Positions 33,260-42,019 of a stretch of DNA of 64,000 bases are shown one piece after another. Position 1 is the stretch's first letter. The number at the start of each line of letters is the position of its first letter. Under the pieces are notes generated by a model that worked only from the letters and a program-made list of their open reading frames with translations, did no database searches and was not told where the DNA came from. The translations under genes and the position numbers were made by a program. The stretch spans positions 124,001 to 188,000 of the forward strand of contig NZ_KB899971.1 in assembly GCF_000378485.1 (NCBI RefSeq). The letters are read 5' to 3'. The stretch comes from Flavobacterium rivuli WB 3.3-2 = DSM 21788 (GTDB taxonomy: Bacteria; Bacteroidota; Bacteroidia; Flavobacteriales; Flavobacteriaceae).

Positions 33260-33448
33260 AATCTTAAAATTTTGTGTTTTTATTCCGTTAGTGTTAGTTT
33301 TATAAGCTATTGCAAAAGATACTACACATGGCAATACAGCCTTTGCTAATATCTTTATCTAATTTAGCCATATTACAGGACAACTAAACAGGGTTTAGTA
33401 AAATTTTAATAAAAGAAATAGTATAAAACAAAGATATTGTTAAAATAC

Positions 33449-34774
33449 TTATTTAATAGGATTATCTTTACTATCATACAGTAAAATCCATGTGCAATGC
33501 CCGTAGTAATTCCATGATACGGCTGCAAGATCTGTAGTGGGGTCTATGAGCGCTTTATAAGGATCGTTGTTAACAGATACATTTGTTATAGCATAAACAG
33601 CCACATCCTGTTCCCTTGTTTTAAACTCCTGTTTTATACGCTGCGCCATTTGCCAAATCATGTCGGGGCGTGTACCCATGGCAGCCTCCTGTTTAGGGGT
33701 AAGGTCGCTGTAAGCATCATAAAACAAATCTTTATGGGTAGCTTTTTCTACCACTCTAAAACGTGTACCGCCATTACGGGTGCGCAGCATCATGCGCCAG
33801 CTAAGGCGGTGGCCTTCCTCCGTCCACAATACATCACCTTTAATTAAATAATGCCTTAGCGGCAGCAAAAGCTGTATTATAAGGAACGGTATAAAAAAAT
33901 AAGCAAGCGCACCGGCCCCATCTTTAGAAAAGCCATAATTTAAAACAACAGGTTTTTTACGAAAAAAAATGCTCCGTATCTTTTCCGGAGGGAAAAAGAA
34001 CACGGCAAAGCTTAATGCAAAAAAAGGGAAGATACCTATTTGCAGCGTAATGGAATTAAAGATATGGAAGATGAGCGATGCAATAAAAGCTATGGTACGT
34101 GTGCGCTTAAAGAGTAATAGCGGCACAACAAGCAAATCGAACACAATGCCGGAATATGTAATAAACAGGTAAAACCATTTTTGGGTCATTACCGCACGCA
34201 ACGCATCGTTTTTAACAGAGCCGTTAAGCAACTGGCGGGCAAAGGTACCATTAAGCCAACCCGGGTAAAACTTTGCCAGTGTTGCATAAAAGTATACAAT
34301 GCTTACCATAACTATCATAACCCAGGAGCACCACGCCGGCATGGTAAGTTTTTTTAGCGCCGGATTTACCTTTACATCTGCGGATGCATACCGGTTTGCC
34401 GGCAAAAAGCACATCATGAGGCACACCAGCACTAATAAATAATAATGGTTATTGTAAGATGTTTTTTGCATAAAATATACCGCTGCCCACATAACTGTAA
34501 ACAACCCCATGCTATAACGGTACTTATAGCCCGCCATTATAAGCATGCCCAGCACACCCATTACCGCAAAATAATAGTACATGCCACTACCCGGCAATGG
34601 CTGCAGCCACTCCATGCCTATATGCGAAAATGTAAACTTTGGTACTATAAAATTATCGCGCACCCACCCTGTGGCAATAGCACCAAAGGTTTCGCAGGCA
34701 AGCAAAAAGCCAAAAAAGATCCTGAATAAAACCAGGGGCGCATTGTCTATCTCTTTAAACAGGCGTTCTTTCAT
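33449..34774 (-). CDS. HTTM-domain membrane protein (vitamin K-dependent carboxylase-like)
   Basis: The 441-residue protein has the HTTM domain: an N-terminal APLVLFRIFFGFLLACETF helix, several membrane helices with KTSYNNHYYLLVLVCLMM near residue 105, and WLNGTFARQLL near 175. It ends in a soluble tail of about 130 residues including GHRLSWRMMLRTRNG. HTTM is homologous to human gamma-glutamyl carboxylase. Most bacterial members have no demonstrated carboxylase activity, so the role is uncertain. Six bases separate it from ribF upstream, so the two are probably co-transcribed. Whether it uses a quinone or flavin-linked cofactor cannot be seen. Confidence 0.82.
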   Translation of the reverse strand: MKERLFKEIDNAPLVLFRIFFGFLLACETFGAIATGWVRDNFIVPKFTFSHIGMEWLQPLPGSGMYYYFAVMGVLGMLIMAGYKYRYSMGLFTVMWAAVYFMQKTSYNNHYYLLVLVCLMMCFLPANRYASADVKVNPALKKLTMPAWCSWVMIVMVSIVYFYATLAKFYPGWLNGTFARQLLNGSVKNDALRAVMTQKWFYLFITYSGIVFDLLVVPLLLFKRTRTIAFIASLIFHIFNSITLQIGIFPFFALSFAVFFFPPEKIRSIFFRKKPVVLNYGFSKDGAGALAYFFIPFLIIQLLLPLRHYLIKGDVLWTEEGHRLSWRMMLRTRNGGTRFRVVEKATHKDLFYDAYSDLTPKQEAAMGTRPDMIWQMAQRIKQEFKTREQDVAVYAITNVSVNNDPYKALIDPTTDLAAVSWNYYGHCTWILLYDSKDNPIK

Positions 34775-34780
34775 GCAGCG

Positions 34781-35713
34781 TTACTGTTGTTGCTCAAAAT
34801 ATTTTAAAGAATCGTCCTTATCTTTAGCAAGCTGTGCTTTTAACGCATCGAGCCCTTCAAATTTTTGCTCGCTGCGCAGGCGGTGGTGCAGGCTTATTTT
34901 TAATTCGGCACCATAAATATCAGCATCAAAATTAAAAAAGTTAACCTCTATAGTCTGGTTTGTGCCATTTACAGTAGGGCGTGTTCCTATATTCATCATG
35001 CCATAAACGGTAATCCCGTTTATTACAGATGATACCGCATATACCCCCTGTGCAGGTATAAGCTTGTAGCTTTCGGGCACATTAATGTTTGCCGTTGGGT
35101 AACCTATAGTGCGGCCCAGCTGTTTGCCTGTGGTAACAGTACCGGTTATATAATAAGGATAACCCAGGTAATTATTTGCTGTAACAAGATCTCCTTCAAA
35201 AAGGGCATTGCGTATTTTTGTAGAGCTTACTGCTACATCATCTACCGCCATTGCCGATATTTGCTCTACCTCAAACCCAAGCTCCTGCCCCATACGCACA
35301 AGATCTTGTGTTGTGGCAGTACGGTTACGGCCAAAACGGTGGTCGTGCCCTATAATTATTTTACGGGCATTAAGCCTTTTTACCAGTATATCTTTTACAA
35401 AATCTTCTGCCGTAAGACGCGAAAATTCATGGCTAAAAGGGTGTATAATAAGGTTATTTACCCCAAAATCTTCTAATAAGGCTGCTTTTTCGGCCATGGT
35501 ATTGAGCAGTTTTACATCGGCATCAGGCTGCAGTACCATTCGCGGATGCGGAAAAAAAGTGAGCACCACCGTTTCATACCCTAATTCTTTACCGCTGCCT
35601 ATAAGCTTATCAAGCAGGCTTTTATGCCCTTTATGCACTCCGTCGAAAGTACCAAGGGTTACTATGGTTCCGTTAGGAGAAGAAAACTCCTGTATAGCAT
35701 TAAAAATTTTCAA
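34781..35713 (-). CDS. ribF: Bifunctional riboflavin kinase/FAD synthetase
   Basis: The 310-residue protein makes FMN from riboflavin and then FAD. The N-terminal FMN adenylyltransferase domain shows TLGTFDGVHKGHKSLLDK (the HxGH-type nucleotide site), IIGHDHRFG and STKIRNALFEGD. The C-terminal riboflavin kinase domain has TGKQLGRTIGYPTANI and GMMNIGTRPT, with EVNFFNFD near the end. Length is standard for the fused enzyme. It leads a two-gene unit with the HTTM protein. A TAACTTTG box at 35735-35742 on the minus strand is a likely -7 element, but no TTG lies at the right distance. Confidence 0.94.
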   Translation of the reverse strand: MKIFNAIQEFSSPNGTIVTLGTFDGVHKGHKSLLDKLIGSGKELGYETVVLTFFPHPRMVLQPDADVKLLNTMAEKAALLEDFGVNNLIIHPFSHEFSRLTAEDFVKDILVKRLNARKIIIGHDHRFGRNRTATTQDLVRMGQELGFEVEQISAMAVDDVAVSSTKIRNALFEGDLVTANNYLGYPYYITGTVTTGKQLGRTIGYPTANINVPESYKLIPAQGVYAVSSVINGITVYGMMNIGTRPTVNGTNQTIEVNFFNFDADIYGAELKISLHHRLRSEQKFEGLDALKAQLAKDKDDSLKYFEQQQ

Positions 35714-35878
35714 ACCTTATTATTAAAAGTTATGCAAAGTTAAATTATCTGCGTCCTAAATAAAATAAAGTAGCATAATTTTTAGTGTTTTATAACTGTA
35801 ATTAAGTTTACAACAGTTTTTTTTTGAGGTGCATATAAATATTAACTAAAAAACCTCACTATTTGTTTATTTAGCAAT

Positions 35879-35886
35879 TACCTTTG
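35879..35886 (+). promoter_or_regulatory. -7 element of the T9SS metallopeptidase gene
   Basis: TACCTTTG matches TAnnTTTG and lies 20 bases before the ATG at 35906. A TTG at 35863-35865 is only 13 bases upstream of it, so the -33 part is not convincing. Confidence 0.45.
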
Positions 35887-35905
35887 CGTTTTACCTATAA
35901 CAATT

Positions 35906-38587
35906 ATGAAAAACTCATTACTTTTAGTTGCCTCCCTTTTTATTTTTGGCATTGGGAACGCCCAAACAAACTGGAAGCCTGCTAATGAAGGCAGCCTGGC
36001 ATCATTACAAAAAACAGACAGGGCCTCTGTGCCAACCGCCTTTAACCTTTTTACTACAAACCTTGCGCAGCTAAAACAGTCTCTTGTGCTGGCACCTGCC
36101 CGTGCAACCGGTGTAACATCTACCCTTATTATCCCTTTTCCTGATGCGCAGGGAAAAATACAACATTACCGCGTGTATGAAGCCAGCGTTTTACAGCCCG
36201 GCATTGCTGCTGCACACCCGGAGCTAAAATCATACATAGGCCAGGGTATAGAAATGCCACAAGCTATTGTGCGCTTTAGCATTACTCCTTTTGGGCTTCA
36301 TGCCATGATGCTTACCCCACAGGGAACTGCTTACATAGATCCTTACACTAAAGACCTTAACAACTATATGGTATATGCAAAATCGAGCCTTAACAGCCCG
36401 AGAGATTTTACATGCGAGGTTGTTGCTAACGAAAACGCACACCGCAATAATGGCCAGCCTGCAGAAAGGGCATCTTTTGTTAACGATGGCAATTTAAGGA
36501 CGTACCGCCTTGCAATGGCATGTACTATAGAGTATGCAGCTTTTCATATAAATGCAGCAGGGTTAAGTGCCGGTACTATAGAACAAAAAACAGCAGCGGT
36601 ACTTGCGGCTATGGTAGTTACCGTAACCCGTGTAGATGCTGTTTATGAAAGAGAGCTTGCCGTAACCATGCAACTTATTGATAATAATGAAGATATTATT
36701 TTTATAACCCGCGATGATTTTAATAATAACAGCTCCGGGCAGCTTTTAAGCCAGTCTCAAAGGATAATTACAAATACCATAGGCGAAGAAAACTTCGACA
36801 TAGGCCATACCGTTAGTACCGGTGGTGGTGGCCTAGCAGGATTGGGTATTATATGCGATTCTGAACAAAAAGCCAGAGGTATTACTGGTAGTCCAAACCC
36901 CGTGGGCGACCCGTATGATATAGACTATGTAGCACACGAAATGGGCCACCAGTTTGGTGCTAACCACACATTTAACGGTGCAGATGGCAGCTGTCTTCCT
37001 AATGTTAACAGCGCTACAGCTGTAGAGCCGGGAAGTGGCACAACAATTATGGGCTATGCAGGTATATGCGGCGCAGCCGATGTTCAGCTGCATTCTGATG
37101 CTTACTTTAACGCTGTAAGCCTTGACGAAATTGGCACTATATTGCAAAACACAAATTGCGCTGTGCTTACGCCTATTAACAATAGTGAGCCGGTAGTACC
37201 AACTGTTACACGCAAAACGATACCTAAAGGCACCGCCTTTATACTTAAAGGCAGCGAAGCAACCGATGCCGATAATGATGCACTTACATATTGCTGGGAA
37301 CAGGCAAATGGTACATCTAACCCTCAAAATCAGCCATCGTCTGTAAATACATCGGGGCCTAACTTCAGGTCTGTACCGCCAGGCACAAGCAGGAACCGTT
37401 ATATACCACAACTATCAGACGTATTAGACAACAATCTTTACCCTACCTGGGAAATAATACCGGATGTAGGGCGTACACTTACATTTGCCTACACCGTAAG
37501 AGACAATAATATACTGGGCGGGCAAACAACCTCCAGGAGCACAACCGTAGTGGTTAACGCTACGGCAGGGCCATTTGTGGTAACATCTCAGGGAGATAAT
37601 GGCAGCACGGCATGGGAGCAGGGCACACAGCAAACCATAACATGGAATGTTGCAGGCACAACAGCAAACAGTGTTAACACAGCTAAGGTAAATATTCTTC
37701 TATCTACAGATGGCGGACTTACCTTTACAACCGCACTTGCAACAAATACAGATAATGATGGTACAGAAGATATAACAGTACCTAACATTATGGCCCGCAA
37801 TTGCCGCATAATGGTAGAGCCTGTAAATAATATATACTATGCCGTAAATACAACACCATTTACTATAGGCTATGTAGTAACAGATGAATGCAACACTTAC
37901 ACAAACACAACAGCAATTGCAATACCGGATAATACTGCTACGTTTACATCGTCTCCTATAAACGTAAGTGCGGTAGACAACATTACATCTGTAACAATTA
38001 ATGTAAACGCAACGCACCCTTATGTGGGCAATTTTGTAATTAATGCCGTTAGCCCCGATGCTACCGAGGTAATTTTATGGCAACGCCAGTGCAGCAGTAA
38101 TGACGATATGAATATTACTTTTGACGATAACGGCAATACATTATCCTGCGCTAATACAGAGGTGGGCAACACATACAGGCCTTACCGCCCCCTTGTTGCT
38201 TTTGCAGAAAAAAATGCTATAGGCACCTGGAACCTTAACATAGCAGATTTAGCTGCAAACAACACAGGTACATTAAACTCATGGAGTATAACTGTATGCG
38301 GGCAGGTGTATACACCGCTTAGCGCAGCACAATTTACCCTTAAAAACTTTACATTGTACCCTAACCCTAACAGCGGTAGCTTTACGGTTCAGTTCGAGTC
38401 GCAATCGCAAAACAATATAGGCGTAACAGTACACGATATTACAGGCCGCGAGGTGTTTAACAACAGCTTTGCTAACACAGGTATGTTCTCGCACAACATT
38501 AGCCTGCAAAATGTACAGGGCGGAATTTATATGGTAACTGTACAGGATGGCAACCGTAAAGAGGTAAGAAAAGTAGTGGTTAAATAA
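35906..38587 (+). CDS. T9SS-secreted zinc metallopeptidase with proprotein-convertase P domain
   Basis: The 893-residue protein has a signal peptide (LLLVASLFIFGIGNAQ). A propeptide region (about 20-190) is followed by a reprolysin-like metzincin catalytic domain with the zinc motif HEMGHQFGANHTF near residue 348 (HExxHxxGxxH) and a downstream MGYAGICG Met-turn. Beta-sandwich domains follow (about 430-650), then a P domain (about 655-800, with IPDNTATFTSSPI and LNSWSITVCGQ). The C-terminal type A sorting domain (about 810-893) has LYPNPNSGSFTVQFE and GGIYMVTVQDG. It should act at the cell surface or outside as a protein-degrading enzyme. A strong terminator follows. Confidence 0.9.
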   Translation: MKNSLLLVASLFIFGIGNAQTNWKPANEGSLASLQKTDRASVPTAFNLFTTNLAQLKQSLVLAPARATGVTSTLIIPFPDAQGKIQHYRVYEASVLQPGIAAAHPELKSYIGQGIEMPQAIVRFSITPFGLHAMMLTPQGTAYIDPYTKDLNNYMVYAKSSLNSPRDFTCEVVANENAHRNNGQPAERASFVNDGNLRTYRLAMACTIEYAAFHINAAGLSAGTIEQKTAAVLAAMVVTVTRVDAVYERELAVTMQLIDNNEDIIFITRDDFNNNSSGQLLSQSQRIITNTIGEENFDIGHTVSTGGGGLAGLGIICDSEQKARGITGSPNPVGDPYDIDYVAHEMGHQFGANHTFNGADGSCLPNVNSATAVEPGSGTTIMGYAGICGAADVQLHSDAYFNAVSLDEIGTILQNTNCAVLTPINNSEPVVPTVTRKTIPKGTAFILKGSEATDADNDALTYCWEQANGTSNPQNQPSSVNTSGPNFRSVPPGTSRNRYIPQLSDVLDNNLYPTWEIIPDVGRTLTFAYTVRDNNILGGQTTSRSTTVVVNATAGPFVVTSQGDNGSTAWEQGTQQTITWNVAGTTANSVNTAKVNILLSTDGGLTFTTALATNTDNDGTEDITVPNIMARNCRIMVEPVNNIYYAVNTTPFTIGYVVTDECNTYTNTTAIAIPDNTATFTSSPINVSAVDNITSVTINVNATHPYVGNFVINAVSPDATEVILWQRQCSSNDDMNITFDDNGNTLSCANTEVGNTYRPYRPLVAFAEKNAIGTWNLNIADLAANNTGTLNSWSITVCGQVYTPLSAAQFTLKNFTLYPNPNSGSFTVQFESQSQNNIGVTVHDITGREVFNNSFANTGMFSHNISLQNVQGGIYMVTVQDGNRKEVRKVVVK

Positions 38588-38610
38588 TCACTTCTAATTT
38601 ATATTATTAA

Positions 38611-38636
38611 AGAGCGCTTAACGGCGCTCTTTTTTT
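38611..38636 (+). terminator. Terminator of the metallopeptidase gene
   Basis: AGAGCGC-TTAACG-GCGCTCT followed by TTTTTT, 24 bases after the stop codon. It is a compact, classical intrinsic terminator. Confidence 0.85.
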
Positions 38637-38685
38637 ATTGGTACAACCAAAATTGAAATTATACCAAATGTAATCTATTAGCCTA

Positions 38686-38799
38686 AATATTTTGCCTCGC
38701 AAAGGCGCGAGGCGCAAAGTTTTTACCCTAAATCAGTATCTTTTCCTGTATTAGTATATTTATTCCCTACTTTGCGGCTCTGCGATTTTGCAAAATATT
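38686..38799. repeat. Long inverted repeat of the CGCAAAG subtype, copy R6
   Basis: The left arm AATATTTTGCCTCGCAAAGG and right arm CTTTGCGGCTCTGCG...GCAAAATATT are imperfect reverse complements. The words CTTTGCGGCTCTGCGA and ATTCCCTAC reappear inverted in the repeat at 59717-59820. The element lies between two terminators in a convergent gap that holds no gene. Confidence 0.7.
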
Positions 38800-38871
38800 T
38801 TTAAACACATTGAACATACTATTCTATATAGTGGTATAATATCCAAAAAAATCTAACAGTCCTATATCCAT

Positions 38872-38902
38872 AAAAAAAGCGTCCCTTGTGAGGACGCTTT
38901 TT
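38872..38902 (-). terminator. Terminator of prs-rplY
   Basis: On the minus strand AAAAAGCGTCC-TCACAAG-GGACGCTTTTTTT ends the rplY transcript about 20 bases after its stop codon. The A-rich opposite side allows it to work in both directions. Confidence 0.8.
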
Positions 38903-38922
38903 GAATATCGAAAATAACAGAA

Positions 38923-39531
38923 TTATTTTTTCTTTCCTTTTGCAGGTGCTTTTGCAGCTTTTGCAGCTTCCTGAGCAGCTTTCATAGCAGCACGAGAAAT
39001 ACGAACCTGAGCAACCACAGTATTATCCGGGTTAAGCAGTTTAAAGTTGTTAGCCTCTAACTTAGTAATGTAAAGTTTGTTACCCATCTCAAGTTCAGAG
39101 ATGTTAGCCTCAACAAAGTCAGGAAGGTTTGCAGGCAAAGCTCTAACTTTAAGTTTACGCTGGTTAACACGCAGTACACCACCACCAAGTACGCCCGGAG
39201 ATGTTCCTGTAATTTTAACAGGTACTTCCATAGTAATTTCTTTGTCGTCTTTTAACTGGTAAAAGTCGATGTGAAGAATTTTGTCGCTTACCGGGTGAAA
39301 CTGGATATCCTGCAGGATAGCGCTGTAAGTACCGCTTGGAAGCTCAATTACAACAGTGTGCACGTTTGGAGTGTAAACAAGGTTTTTAAATGCAATTTCT
39401 TCTGCAGCAAAATGTACTGGCTGATCTCCTCCGTATAACACGCAAGGAACCATTCCAGCATTACGTGCTGTACGCGTTGCCGCTTTACCCACGCTTTCTC
39501 TTTCAGATCCTTTAATCGTAATCGATTTCAT
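38923..39531 (-). CDS. rplY: 50S ribosomal protein L25 (TL5/CTC type)
   Basis: The 202-residue protein binds 5S rRNA in the large subunit. It is the long form with an N-terminal L25 domain ([18 protein letters not shown], then [33 protein letters not shown]) and a C-terminal TL5/CTC beta domain ([34 protein letters not shown]). It ends in an Ala/Lys-rich tail ([11 protein letters not shown]) common in Bacteroidota. It follows prs by 33 bases and both lie on one transcript, a pairing often seen in this phylum. Confidence 0.94.
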   Translation of the reverse strand: MKSITIKGSERESVGKAATRTARNAGMVPCVLYGGDQPVHFAAEEIAFKNLVYTPNVHTVVIELPSGTYSAILQDIQFHPVSDKILHIDFYQLKDDKEITMEVPVKITGTSPGVLGGGVLRVNQRKLKVRALPANLPDFVEANISELEMGNKLYITKLEANNFKLLNPDNTVVAQVRISRAAMKAAQEAAKAAKAPAKGKKK

Positions 39532-39564
39532 TTGAATAATATAATAGTTAATAAATAAAAAATT

Positions 39565-40506
39565 CTACATTAAAAATTTGCCGCTTATAGAGTTATTGTT
39601 TTGCACCATGTGCATAACCTCTGCAAACAAATCGGCACAGCTAACAACCTTAATTTTGTCAGTTTGCTTTTTTAGCGGAATACTATCTGTAACAATAAGT
39701 TCAGATAGTTGTGATCTTTCGATCTTTTCGTACGCATCGCCACTTAATATGGCGTGTGTACAAATGGCGCGCACGCTAAGCGCACCTTTTTCTATCATCA
39801 GGTCGGCCGCTTTTGCAAGGGTACCTCCTGTATCTATCATGTCGTCTATCAGTATAATGTTACGGCCCACAACTTCGCCTATAAGCTCCATTGTTTCTAT
39901 AACATTAGCTTCTTTGCGCTGCTTGTAGCATATTACTACATCGCTGCCAAGAAACTTAGAATATGCATAAGCCCTTTTAGAGCCGCCCATATCCGGCGAA
40001 GCTATAGTAAGGTTCTCCAGGTTAAGGCTTTTTACATACGGCAGGAATATGGTTGATGCAAACAGGTGGTCTACCGGTTTCTCAAAAAATCCCTGAATCT
40101 GGTCGGCATGCAGGTCCATCGTCATTATACGTGTGGCACCGGCGCTTTCCAATAGTTTTGCAACCAGCTTAGCCCCTATGGGTACGCGTGGTTTATCTTT
40201 ACGGTCCTGTCTTGCCCAGCCAAAGTAAGGTATAACCGCGGTTATATGCCTTGCAGAGGCTCTTTTAGCAGCGTCTATCATAAGCAGCAGCTCCATAAGG
40301 TTATCTGCGCTTGGGAAGGTAGAGCATACTAAAAATACGCGTATACCTCTTATAGACTCTTCAAACGACGGCTGAAATTCGCCATCGCTATAGTGGGCCA
40401 GTGTTACTTTGCCCAGCGGTATCCCATAGCGTTCTGCTATTTTCTCGGCCAGGTAAGTGCTTTTAGAACATGAAAAAATCTTGGCTTCCGGTTCTGTGTG
40501 CAGCAT
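39565..40506 (-). CDS. prs: Ribose-phosphate pyrophosphokinase (PRPP synthetase)
   Basis: The 313-residue enzyme transfers pyrophosphate from ATP to ribose 5-phosphate, making PRPP for purine, pyrimidine, histidine and NAD synthesis. Visible landmarks are YSDGEFQPSFEESIRG, the ATP-binding YFGWARQDRKDKPRVPIGAK, MTMDLHADQIQGFF, SPDMGGSKRAYAYS and the PRPP loop ILIDDMIDTGGTLAKAA. Length is standard for class I enzymes. Its leader contains a 16-base motif shared exactly with purF, whose enzyme consumes PRPP. It is co-transcribed with rplY. Confidence 0.95.
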   Translation of the reverse strand: MLHTEPEAKIFSCSKSTYLAEKIAERYGIPLGKVTLAHYSDGEFQPSFEESIRGIRVFLVCSTFPSADNLMELLLMIDAAKRASARHITAVIPYFGWARQDRKDKPRVPIGAKLVAKLLESAGATRIMTMDLHADQIQGFFEKPVDHLFASTIFLPYVKSLNLENLTIASPDMGGSKRAYAYSKFLGSDVVICYKQRKEANVIETMELIGEVVGRNIILIDDMIDTGGTLAKAADLMIEKGALSVRAICTHAILSGDAYEKIERSQLSELIVTDSIPLKKQTDKIKVVSCADLFAEVMHMVQNNNSISGKFLM

Positions 40507-40533
40507 TTTAATTAGTTGCTTAGTAGTTAGTTA

Positions 40534-40549
40534 GTGTTGTTGTGTGTAA
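40534..40549 (-). promoter_or_regulatory. Shared 16-base leader motif, prs copy
   Basis: On the minus strand TTACACACAACAACAC lies 28 bases upstream of the prs ATG. A TAAATTTG box (40565-40558) just before it would place the transcript start near the motif's first base, so the motif probably opens the mRNA leader. An identical 16-mer precedes purF at 50372-50387. Confidence 0.5.
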
Positions 40550-40557
40550 CGAGGGTG

Positions 40558-40565
40558 CAAATTTA
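40558..40565 (-). promoter_or_regulatory. -7 element of prs-rplY
   Basis: On the minus strand TAAATTTG matches TAnnTTTG. A TTG on that strand at 40591-40589 is 23 bases upstream, longer than the other promoters here. Confidence 0.45.
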
Positions 40566-40629
40566 GAAATTTAATTTTACACAGACGGCAAATTATCCTG
40601 TATTTTTAATGAAATTAAATAATATTTTC

Positions 40630-40637
40630 TAAATTTG
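40630..40637 (+). promoter_or_regulatory. -7 element of tRNA-Leu
   Basis: TAAATTTG lies 27 bases before the tRNA 5' end, divergent from the prs promoter. No TTG is found at a standard distance upstream. Confidence 0.4.
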
Positions 40638-40664
40638 CACTCAGATTAAAACTGCATACTACAT

Positions 40665-40744
40665 GCCTGGATGGCGGAATTGGTAGACGCGCGCGACTCA
40701 AACTCGCGTACTTCGGTGTGTGGGTTCGATTCCCACTCTAGGTA
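40665..40744 (+). tRNA. tRNA-Leu (anticodon CAA)
   Basis: The acceptor GCCTGGA pairs with TCTAGGT. The D-arm has GAATTGGTAGAC, and the anticodon stem CGCGA/TCGCG encloses the loop CTCAAAC with CAA in the middle. The extra arm (around TACTTCGGTGT) and the T-arm GTGGGTTCGATTCCCAC follow. The class II extra arm fits leucine. CCA is not encoded. Confidence 0.93.
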
Positions 40745-40746
40745 CT

Positions 40747-40776
40747 AAACCTCTCAGCAATGGGAGGTTTTTGTTT
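40747..40776 (+). terminator. Terminator of tRNA-Leu
   Basis: AAACCTC ... GAGGTTT with a short loop is followed by TTGTTTTTT, directly after the tRNA. Confidence 0.8.
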
Positions 40777-40853
40777 TTTAAAATTATTTTTACACGGTAT
40801 CTCAATTGCTGGTAATATTAGGCGAGAATTGAAGATTTTTTAGGGACAATAGC

Positions 40854-41253
40854 TTATTCGTCAGACAAACTTTTTAAAAACTCATTACTCCCGGTGTATT
40901 GAATTAGTTTCAGTTCAACATTTCAACATTAAGTAAATTACCTGCCGAACAGGGTATAGCACCGTCCGAGTTATCTTTTATACAATTATATATTACCCGT
41001 GATAACATCTCCTTGTTTTACTACATCTGTTACAGCAACATCTTTATTGAGAATTTTTTCAGTCAAATATTTTACGGCGTCAAGATTAATTTACTAATTA
41101 TCAGAGAGCTTGGTAGCTTGCAAGGTGACATTATATTGTTTCTCACCACTAAAAATATTGAAGCTATTTGCAGAATTAATCTTATTTACATTGCCAACTA
41201 ACTTACCTGAGCAGTACTACAATAGTTAATGCAAAATATAAAAATGAGTACAT
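40854..41253 (-). pseudogene. Heavily decayed small exported protein gene, possibly nuclease-like
   Basis: Reading the minus strand from the ATG at 41253, protein-like sequence can be followed across several frames. A signal-peptide-like MYSFLYFALTIVVLL is followed by a frameshift, then GKLVGNVNKINSANSFNIF and YNVTLQATKLSDN. Two adjacent stops (TAG TAA) follow, then INLDAVKYLTEKILNKDVAV and VKQGDVITGNI. A second frameshift leads to NCIKDNSDGAIPCSAGNLL, and a third to KLIQYTGSNEFLKSLSDE. The strand pattern and AVKYL...ILNKDVAV recall staphylococcal-nuclease-like domains, which is tentative. The ATG overlaps the stop of the upstream gene by one base (TAATG), so it was once translationally coupled to it. 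Confidence 0.7.
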
Positions 41254-41693
41254 TAATTAATTTCTTTAGAGCTATCCCACATACTGGAATCGAGCCATTT
41301 ATTACGCCATTCTCTGGGGAAATTTTTATTGCTTCGTGTTTCATAAGATAATTTTGTATAAAAGAATTTCTTTATATTACCATTACTGCTTAAAAATATA
41401 TAATTTTCGTTGGCCGGCTTATATAAGCTGTCACCAACGGCAGCAACATCCACTAAATCCGGATTAGGACTGATTGTTATTATACTATCATATTTTATTA
41501 ATACCTTTAAATGAGTAGGTTCAGTATTTCTTACAGCAAACTTCTCAATTATTTTGCCTTTAAAACTATATTTAATTTCATTTACTTTAATCGATACATT
41601 ATTCGGAATCGTTACAAATACATCAATCAGGTACATTGACAAAAATATAAGTAAGATAGATATAACACCTTTAATAAAAAATTTTGATTTCAT
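41253..41693 (-). CDS. Orphan membrane-anchored small protein
   Basis: The 146-residue protein has one N-terminal hydrophobic segment (IKGVISILLIFLSMYLIDVF) that acts as a signal anchor or uncleaved signal, then a soluble beta-rich domain. VGDSLYKPANENYIFLSS is followed by Lys/Arg-rich residues and a polar end. It is AT-rich and unlike its surroundings. Its stop codon overlaps the ATG of the decayed gene at 40854-41253, so the pair was an operon. It may itself be losing its purpose now that the partner is broken. No family is recognised with confidence. Confidence 0.55.
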   Translation of the reverse strand: MKSKFFIKGVISILLIFLSMYLIDVFVTIPNNVSIKVNEIKYSFKGKIIEKFAVRNTEPTHLKVLIKYDSIITISPNPDLVDVAAVGDSLYKPANENYIFLSSNGNIKKFFYTKLSYETRSNKNFPREWRNKWLDSSMWDSSKEIN

Positions 41694-41811
41694 TATTTCT
41701 TTTATTTTTTTAACTTAAAAAGAATAAAATATAAAAAGTTAATCCTGTCGATTGGATATATTTTACTTATCAGGATAGCGAATGCTTATGAACATTGTCG
41801 GCTTTAATAAC

Positions 41812-41998
41812 GTAACCGTGTTTACAGCATGTTACCGCTACTAATACCCTACCACAAAAATATAGTTTTAAACTCAGGTTTAAATTGCTAAACTAAAATA
41901 CGCTACAATAAAAACTCACGTATACTATATAGGAGTATAGCCCAAAACTAAACTTTACTGCCATAAAGCACTACTTTGGTATAAATTAATTACTTTTG
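41812..41998 (+). promoter_or_regulatory. Upstream region of bioB with -7 element
   Basis: TACTTTTG at 41991-41998 matches TAnnTTTG and lies 21 bases before the bioB ATG. A short dyad GTAAC ... GTTAC (41812-41835) lies further upstream. It is too short to call a biotin-repressor operator with confidence. No gene was found between 41694 and 42019. Confidence 0.35.
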
Positions 41999-42019
41999 GA
42001 GCGATAATACTTTACCAAT

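Noticed and set aside
41013..41201. Open plus-strand frame of 62 codons next to tRNA-Leu
   Set aside because: It is antisense to the decayed gene at 40854-41253, is very rich in Ile/Phe/Asn as expected for AT-rich DNA, and shows no motif.
41812..41835. GTAAC ... GTTAC dyad as a biotin-repressor operator for bioB
   Set aside because: The arms are only five bases and the spacing does not match a BirA operator that I can recall with certainty.
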